Positions 6,504 through 9,941 of a DNA stretch of 9,941 nt are shown here, in pieces. The stretch is from Candidatus Luteimonas excrementigallinarum. Lineage in GTDB: Bacteria > Pseudomonadota > Gammaproteobacteria > Xanthomonadales > Xanthomonadaceae. The notes beneath the pieces were generated by a model. That model ran no database searches, was not told where the DNA came from, and saw nothing but the letters and a program-made list of their open reading frames with translations. The translations under genes and the position numbers were made by a program. Each line of letters begins with the position of its first letter. Position 1 is the stretch's first letter. The stretch covers positions 1 through 9,941 of the forward strand of contig DXCY01000074.1 of assembly GCA_019115725.1 (NCBI GenBank), in the 5' to 3' direction.

Positions 6504-7874
6504 ATGTTCGAATCCCTGACCCAGCGTCTGTCCGGCACCATGGAGCGCCTGCGCGGGCGCGGCCGATTGACCGAGGAGAACATCCGCGAGGCCACCCGCG
6601 AGGTGCGCATCGCGCTGCTGGAGGCCGACGTGGCCCTGCCCGTCGTGCAGGCCCTGATCGAGCGCATCAAGGTGCGCGCGGTTGGCCAGGAGGTGCTCAA
6701 GTCGCTGACCCCGGGCCAGGCCCTGATCAAGGTGGTGCGCGACGAGCTGACCGCGGTGATGGGCTCCCAGGCCAGCGGCCTGGACCTGAGCGTGCAGCCG
6801 CCGGCGGTGATCCTGATGGCCGGCCTGCAGGGCGCGGGCAAGACCACCACCGTGGGCAAGCTCGCCAAGCACCTGAAGGAGCGGCAGAAGAAGAAGGTGA
6901 TGGTGGTCAGTGCCGACGTGTACCGGCCGGCCGCCATCGAGCAGCTCAGGACCCTGGCCGAACAGGTGGACGTGAGGTTCTTCCCGTCCGACGCCGGGCA
7001 GAAGCCCGAGGCCATCGTGCGCGCCGCCATCGATGACGCGCGCAAGTCCTACGTGGACGTGCTGATTGTCGATACCGCCGGCCGCCTGGCGATCGACGAA
7101 GCCATGATGACCGAGATCAAGGCCCTGCACGCCGCGGTGGATCCGGTCGAGACGCTGTTTGTGGTCGACGCCATGACCGGCCAGGACGCGGCCAACACCG
7201 CCAAGGCCTTCAGCGAGGCGCTGCCGCTGACCGGCGTGGTGCTGACCAAGACCGACGGTGATGCCCGCGGCGGTGCGGCGCTTTCGGTGCGCTACATCAC
7301 CGGCAAGCCGATCAAGTTCATCGGTACGGGTGAGAAGACCGACGGCCTGGACGTGTTCCACCCCGAGCGGGTGGCCAGTCGCATCCTCGACATGGGCGAC
7401 GTGTTGAGCCTGGTCGAGCAGGTCGAGCAGCAGGTCGACAAGGATGCCGCCACCCGCCTGGCGGAGAAGGTGGCCAAGGGCCGCAAGTTCGACCTCAACG
7501 ACATGCGCGAGCAGCTTGGGCAAATGCAGAACATGGGTGGCATTGGCGGCCTGATGGACAAGCTGCCGGGCCTGGGCAACATTCCCGAGCACGTCAAGCA
7601 GCAGGTGCAGCAGGGCAGGGAAGTGCCGCAGATGATCGCCATCATCAATTCCATGACCAAGAAGGAGCGCCGCAATCCGACGCTGCTCAACGGCTCGCGC
7701 CGCAAGCGCATCGCCGCCGGCGCCGGGGTCACGCCCGCCGAGGTCAACAAGCTGATGAAGCAGTATCAGCAGATGGAAAAGATGATGGGCAAGATGGCCC
7801 GTGGCGGGATGAAGGGCATGATGCGCGGCCTGCAGGGCATGATGGGCGGGCGCGGGGGCATGCCGTTCCGCTGA
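6504..7874 (+). CDS. ffh: Signal recognition particle protein Ffh (SRP54 GTPase)
   Basis: Ffh binds 4.5S RNA and signal sequences emerging from ribosomes, and docks with FtsY to deliver nascent membrane proteins to the translocon. The 456-residue protein has all three parts. An N domain holds the ALLEADVAL helix. The G domain has GTP-binding P-loop GLQGAGKTTT (107-116), DTAGR (190-194) and TKTDGDARGG (from 248). The methionine-rich M domain has a flexible finger-loop region (QMQNMGGIGGLMDKLPGLGN), the RNA-binding SRRKRIAAGAG (398-408) and a Met/Gly-rich tail. Length is normal for the family. The ATG at 6504 begins the conserved MFESLTQRL. Its stop shares a base with the next gene's start (TGATG), implying co-transcription and perhaps translational coupling. 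Confidence 0.98.
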   Translation: MFESLTQRLSGTMERLRGRGRLTEENIREATREVRIALLEADVALPVVQALIERIKVRAVGQEVLKSLTPGQALIKVVRDELTAVMGSQASGLDLSVQPPAVILMAGLQGAGKTTTVGKLAKHLKERQKKKVMVVSADVYRPAAIEQLRTLAEQVDVRFFPSDAGQKPEAIVRAAIDDARKSYVDVLIVDTAGRLAIDEAMMTEIKALHAAVDPVETLFVVDAMTGQDAANTAKAFSEALPLTGVVLTKTDGDARGGAALSVRYITGKPIKFIGTGEKTDGLDVFHPERVASRILDMGDVLSLVEQVEQQVDKDAATRLAEKVAKGRKFDLNDMREQLGQMQNMGGIGGLMDKLPGLGNIPEHVKQQVQQGREVPQMIAIINSMTKKERRNPTLLNGSRRKRIAAGAGVTPAEVNKLMKQYQQMEKMMGKMARGGMKGMMRGLQGMMGGRGGMPFR

Positions 7875-8680
7875 TGCGCGGCCCGCGGATCTTCATCGGC
7901 GGCCGGCCCGCCACGGTCGAGGACCTGGCTGGTCCGGCCCTGGTCAACGACGGGCACTTCACCACGCTCCAGGTCCGTGGGCACGCGGTGCAGGGCCTGG
8001 ACATGCACCTGCAGCGGCTCTGCGAAGCGACCCGGGAGCTGTTTGCACTGGCCATGGCGCCGGAAGCATTCCGCGACCAGCTCCGTGCCGCCTTGGACGC
8101 GGATGGCCGGGCGGACTGCACGCTGCGCGCCAGCGTGACTGTTCCGGGCTCGATGTCGTGGGCAAGTGGCGGCGCGGCGGGACAGCCGGAAATGCTGGTG
8201 GCCATCTCGGCGCCGCTGGAGCCTCCGCGGGATCCGGTGCGGGTGCGCGCGTTCCATCACGAGCGCGTTGCGCCCCATATCAAGCACGCCGGCACCTTCG
8301 ACCTGTTCCATCACCGCCGCCTGGCCCTGGGCGCGGGCTATGACGATGCGCTGTTCGTTGACGGATCCGGGCAGGTGCTCGAAGGAAGTACCTGGAATGT
8401 GGGCTTTCTGGAGGGCGACGGCATTGTCTGGCCGCAGGGGCGGGCGCTGCGCGGAGTCACGGAGCGCCTGTTGCAGGCCGGGCTGAACAGGGCGGGCGTC
8501 GCACAGCAGTGCCGGCCGGTAACGCTGGATGAGCTGGTGCGCTTCCAGGGCGCGTTTGCCTGCAACAGCCGCGGGGTCTGGATGCTGCAGAGCGTGGATG
8601 CGCTGCGCTGGGAGCCGGGGCCGGAGTGGCAGCAGCGGCTGGACGGGATTCTTTCCGCCTGCGCCTGGACCCGCGTATGA
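7874..8680 (+). CDS. Class IV (fold-type IV) PLP-dependent aminotransferase family protein
   Basis: This 268-residue protein resembles the branched-chain aminotransferase / D-amino-acid transaminase / aminodeoxychorismate lyase superfamily. The HIKH segment puts Lys137 where the PLP-binding lysine is expected. GYDDALFVDGSGQVLEGSTWNVGF follows, with Glu170 and Asn175 matching the conserved E-x4-N that contacts the cofactor. LRGVTERLL then matches the family's GVTR-like phosphate-binding turn, although Arg is replaced by Glu at its fourth position. I cannot assign it to transaminase or lyase with confidence. Apart from the motifs, the N-terminal third is divergent. The start ATG overlaps the ffh stop by one base, so it is probably translated from the ffh mRNA. 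The gene ends 132 bases before rpsP. No signal peptide is seen, so it is likely cytoplasmic. Confidence 0.85.
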   Translation: MRGPRIFIGGRPATVEDLAGPALVNDGHFTTLQVRGHAVQGLDMHLQRLCEATRELFALAMAPEAFRDQLRAALDADGRADCTLRASVTVPGSMSWASGGAAGQPEMLVAISAPLEPPRDPVRVRAFHHERVAPHIKHAGTFDLFHHRRLALGAGYDDALFVDGSGQVLEGSTWNVGFLEGDGIVWPQGRALRGVTERLLQAGLNRAGVAQQCRPVTLDELVRFQGAFACNSRGVWMLQSVDALRWEPGPEWQQRLDGILSACAWTRV

Positions 8681-8695
8681 GCTGGCGCGCGGTTG

Positions 8696-8719
8696 TGATC
8701 CGGCAATCCTGATCCGGCA
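8696..8719. repeat. Direct repeat upstream of the rpsP promoter
   Basis: TGATCCGGCA occurs twice, at 8696-8705 and 8710-8719, separated by four bases (14-bp period). The pair lies about 35-58 bases upstream of the rpsP -10 element. It could be a chance duplication or a paired protein-binding site. No known operator is recognised. Confidence 0.5.
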
Positions 8720-8730
8720 GGCAGGGGGTG

Positions 8731-8759
8731 TTCCCGTCGCCGCTGCGATGGATTACAAT
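8731..8759 (+). promoter_or_regulatory. Probable promoter of the rpsP-rimM-trmD operon
   Basis: TACAAT (8754-8759) is one base from the -10 consensus and stands out from the GC-rich surroundings. TTCCCG (8731-8736), 17 bases upstream, is a poor -35. Transcription would start near 8766, giving a leader of about 47 bases. The leader contains a small hairpin, TCGCC (8772-8776) with GGCGA (8782-8786), and a good Shine-Dalgarno at 8798-8801. Confidence 0.55.
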
Positions 8760-8812
8760 TGCCCGCTTACCTCGCCGTCCTGGCGACTGGGCAACACAGG
8801 AAAACTCCCGAA

Positions 8813-9082
8813 ATGGTCAAGATCCGACTGACCCGTGGCGGCGCCAAGAAGCGTCCGTTCTACCACATCATCGTCACCGATTCGCGCAGCGCGCGTAACG
8901 GCCGCAACATCGAGCGCGTGGGCTACTACAACCCCGTCGCCGCCGGCGCCGAGCAGCGCGTGGTGCTGGACACCGCACGCGTCGAGCACTGGGTTGGCCA
9001 GGGTGCGCAGATGAGCGACAAGGTGCGCGCGCTGTTCAAGGAAGCGAAGAAGGCTTCGCAGACCGAACAGGCCGCGGCCTGA
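8813..9082 (+). CDS. rpsP: 30S ribosomal protein S16
   Basis: S16 is a small primary-type binding protein of the 30S body that stabilises 16S rRNA folding. The 89-residue product begins MVKIRLTRGGAKKRPFY and continues with the conserved IIVTDSRSARNGRNIERVGYYNP segment. A basic, Ala-rich C-terminal tail (KEAKKASQTEQAAA) is typical of the family. I chose ATG 8813 because AGGA (8798-8801) lies at a good distance upstream and the conserved N-terminus starts exactly there. The frame is open further upstream to a TTG at 8759, but that codon overlaps the -10 element. It is the first gene of the usual rpsP-rimM-trmD-rplS operon. Confidence 0.98.
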   Translation: MVKIRLTRGGAKKRPFYHIIVTDSRSARNGRNIERVGYYNPVAAGAEQRVVLDTARVEHWVGQGAQMSDKVRALFKEAKKASQTEQAAA

Positions 9083-9088
9083 TTCTCC

Positions 9089-9111
9089 CGGCCGCGCCCA
9101 GTGCGCGGCCG
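9089..9111 (+). promoter_or_regulatory. Stable hairpin between rpsP and rimM
   Basis: CGGCCGCGC (9089-9097) pairs perfectly with GCGCGGCCG (9103-9111), leaving a five-base loop. It occupies most of the 37-base gap and ends eight bases before the rimM ATG, exactly where a Shine-Dalgarno would lie. There is no T-run, so it is unlikely to be a normal terminator. In E. coli, rimM and trmD are made in far lower amounts than S16 from the same mRNA because of weak translation. This hairpin is a plausible local equivalent, but that is inference. Confidence 0.6.
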
Positions 9112-9119
9112 TTCCGCAT

Positions 9120-9641
9120 ATGACTGACTCCGAACGTCGAATCCTGCTGGGCAGGGTGGTCGGCGCTTTTGGCGTGCGTGGGGAACTCAAGCTGGAGTCC
9201 CATACCGAGCCGAAGGCGCAGGTGCTGCGCTACCAGCCGTGGATCCTGCGCGATGCGCAGGGCGGCGAGCGCGAGCTGGACGGGGTGCGCGGCCGCGACA
9301 CCGCGAAGGGACTGGTGGTCCGCTTCCCCGGGATCGAGGACCGCGACAGCGCGGAGGCATTGCGCGGCACCGAAGTGTACGTGCCGCGTTCGGCGCTGCC
9401 GCCGCCTTCCGAGGGCGAGTTCTACTGGGTGGACCTGGAAGGGCTGGCGGTGGAAACCGTCGAGGGCGTGGCCCTTGGCATGGTCTCCCACCTGTTTTCC
9501 ACCGGTGCCAACGACGTGGTGGTGGTGCGTGACGGCGCCGATGGGCGCGAGCGCATGATCCCGTTCGTCCGCCCCGATTTCATCCGCACGATCGATATCG
9601 ACGCCGGCCGTATGGTGGTCGACTGGGATCCGGATTTCTGA
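9120..9641 (+). CDS. rimM: Ribosome maturation factor RimM
   Basis: RimM binds S19 and assists maturation of the 30S head and 16S rRNA processing. The 173-residue protein has the N-terminal beta-barrel signature GRVVGAFGVRGELKL (from residue 11). A C-terminal PRC-barrel domain begins at about residue 98 (EGEFYWVDLEGLAV) and contains GMVSHLFSTGANDVVVVR. The protein ends with the typical IPFVRPDFIRTIDIDAGRM-type stretch. The ATG at 9120 is the first in-frame ATG and gives the usual family length. No Shine-Dalgarno is visible, and a GC-rich hairpin lies directly upstream, which suggests weak or coupled initiation. trmD begins three bases after the stop. Confidence 0.96.
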   Translation: MTDSERRILLGRVVGAFGVRGELKLESHTEPKAQVLRYQPWILRDAQGGERELDGVRGRDTAKGLVVRFPGIEDRDSAEALRGTEVYVPRSALPPPSEGEFYWVDLEGLAVETVEGVALGMVSHLFSTGANDVVVVRDGADGRERMIPFVRPDFIRTIDIDAGRMVVDWDPDF

Positions 9642-9644
9642 GCC

Positions 9645-9941
9645 ATGCGGATCGACGTCATCAGCCTTTTCCCCGATTTCATCCAGGCCTGCGCCGGCTT
9701 TGGTGTGACCGGGCGGGCGGTGGAACGATCGCTGCTGACGCTGCACGGCTGGAACCCGCGGGATTACGCCGAAGGCAACTATCGCCGCGTGGACGACCGT
9801 CCGTTCGGCGGCGGGCCCGGCATGGTGATGCTGATCGATCCTCTGCGTGCTGCGATCGCTGCAGCCCGTGCGGCGGATCCGGAGCCGGCCACGCTGGTCT
9901 ATCTCAGCCCGCAGGGGCGCCGCCTGGACCAGGCCGGCGTG
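9645..9941 (+). CDS. trmD: tRNA (guanine37-N1)-methyltransferase, N-terminal part (3' end outside window)
   Basis: TrmD uses S-adenosylmethionine to methylate G37 next to the anticodon of tRNAs reading CNN-type codons, preventing +1 frameshifts. The window contains 99 codons, open to the last base, of a protein usually about 250 residues long. The start MRIDVISLFPDF, then GVTGRAV, VDDRPFGGGPGMVM (PFGGGPGM at 53-60) and YLSPQG (86-91, the SAM-binding knot region), are unmistakable family motifs in the right order. The ATG at 9645 follows the rimM stop by three bases with no strong Shine-Dalgarno, so translation may be coupled to rimM. The remainder of the knot and the C-terminal tRNA-binding domain lie outside the window. 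Confidence 0.97.
   Translation, partial: MRIDVISLFPDFIQACAGFGVTGRAVERSLLTLHGWNPRDYAEGNYRRVDDRPFGGGPGMVMLIDPLRAAIAAARAADPEPATLVYLSPQGRRLDQAGV

Noticed and set aside
6408..7592. Minus-strand ORF of about 394 residues opposite ffh
   Set aside because: ffh motifs are complete on the plus strand. The antisense product is His/Gln/Leu-rich shadow sequence.

Overview
The window is 9,941 bases of dense, GC-rich chromosome. Third codon positions are mostly G or C, and gene content and order look gammaproteobacterial. I would guess the Xanthomonadaceae/Lysobacteraceae side, but no diagnostic gene proves this. Most of it is conserved housekeeping sequence: the end of ispH, a tRNA-Thr gene, radA, a YpjD-like membrane protein gene divergent from ffh, and the start of the rpsP-rimM-trmD operon.

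Layout. Bases 1-465 carry the C-terminal half of IspH. A tRNA-Thr(CGT) gene follows at 496-571, with its own -10 element and a strong intrinsic terminator. Bases 605-851 have no gene but hold a long inverted repeat (649-723) and a second 9-bp inverted repeat (817-843). An unrecognised 94-residue ORF (852-1136) converges on a GMC-family flavin oxidoreductase (1181-2851, minus strand). That gene is divergent from radA (3024-4430). A PLP-dependent D-serine dehydratase/D-threonine aldolase-like enzyme (4480-5616) follows radA and converges, six bases away, on the ypjD-like gene (5623-6411, minus strand).

ffh (6504-7874) runs the other way and overlaps by one base a fold-type IV aminotransferase gene (7874-8680). 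A new promoter then appears to drive rpsP (8813-9082), rimM (9120-9641) and trmD (from 9645, cut by the window end). A stable hairpin lies between rpsP and rimM.

Functionally the right half concerns protein targeting (Ffh) and ribosome or tRNA maturation (S16, RimM, TrmD). The left and middle parts are isoprenoid synthesis, recombination repair and two metabolic enzymes of unknown substrate. I see no new multi-gene system, CRISPR array, insertion sequence or phage module. The points worth a second look are small: the inverted repeats beside the tRNA gene, the unrecognised ORF with a potentially masked ribosome binding site, a substitution in the GMC active-site motif, the metal-ligand pattern of the PLP enzyme, the ffh-aminotransferase overlap, and the rpsP-rimM hairpin.
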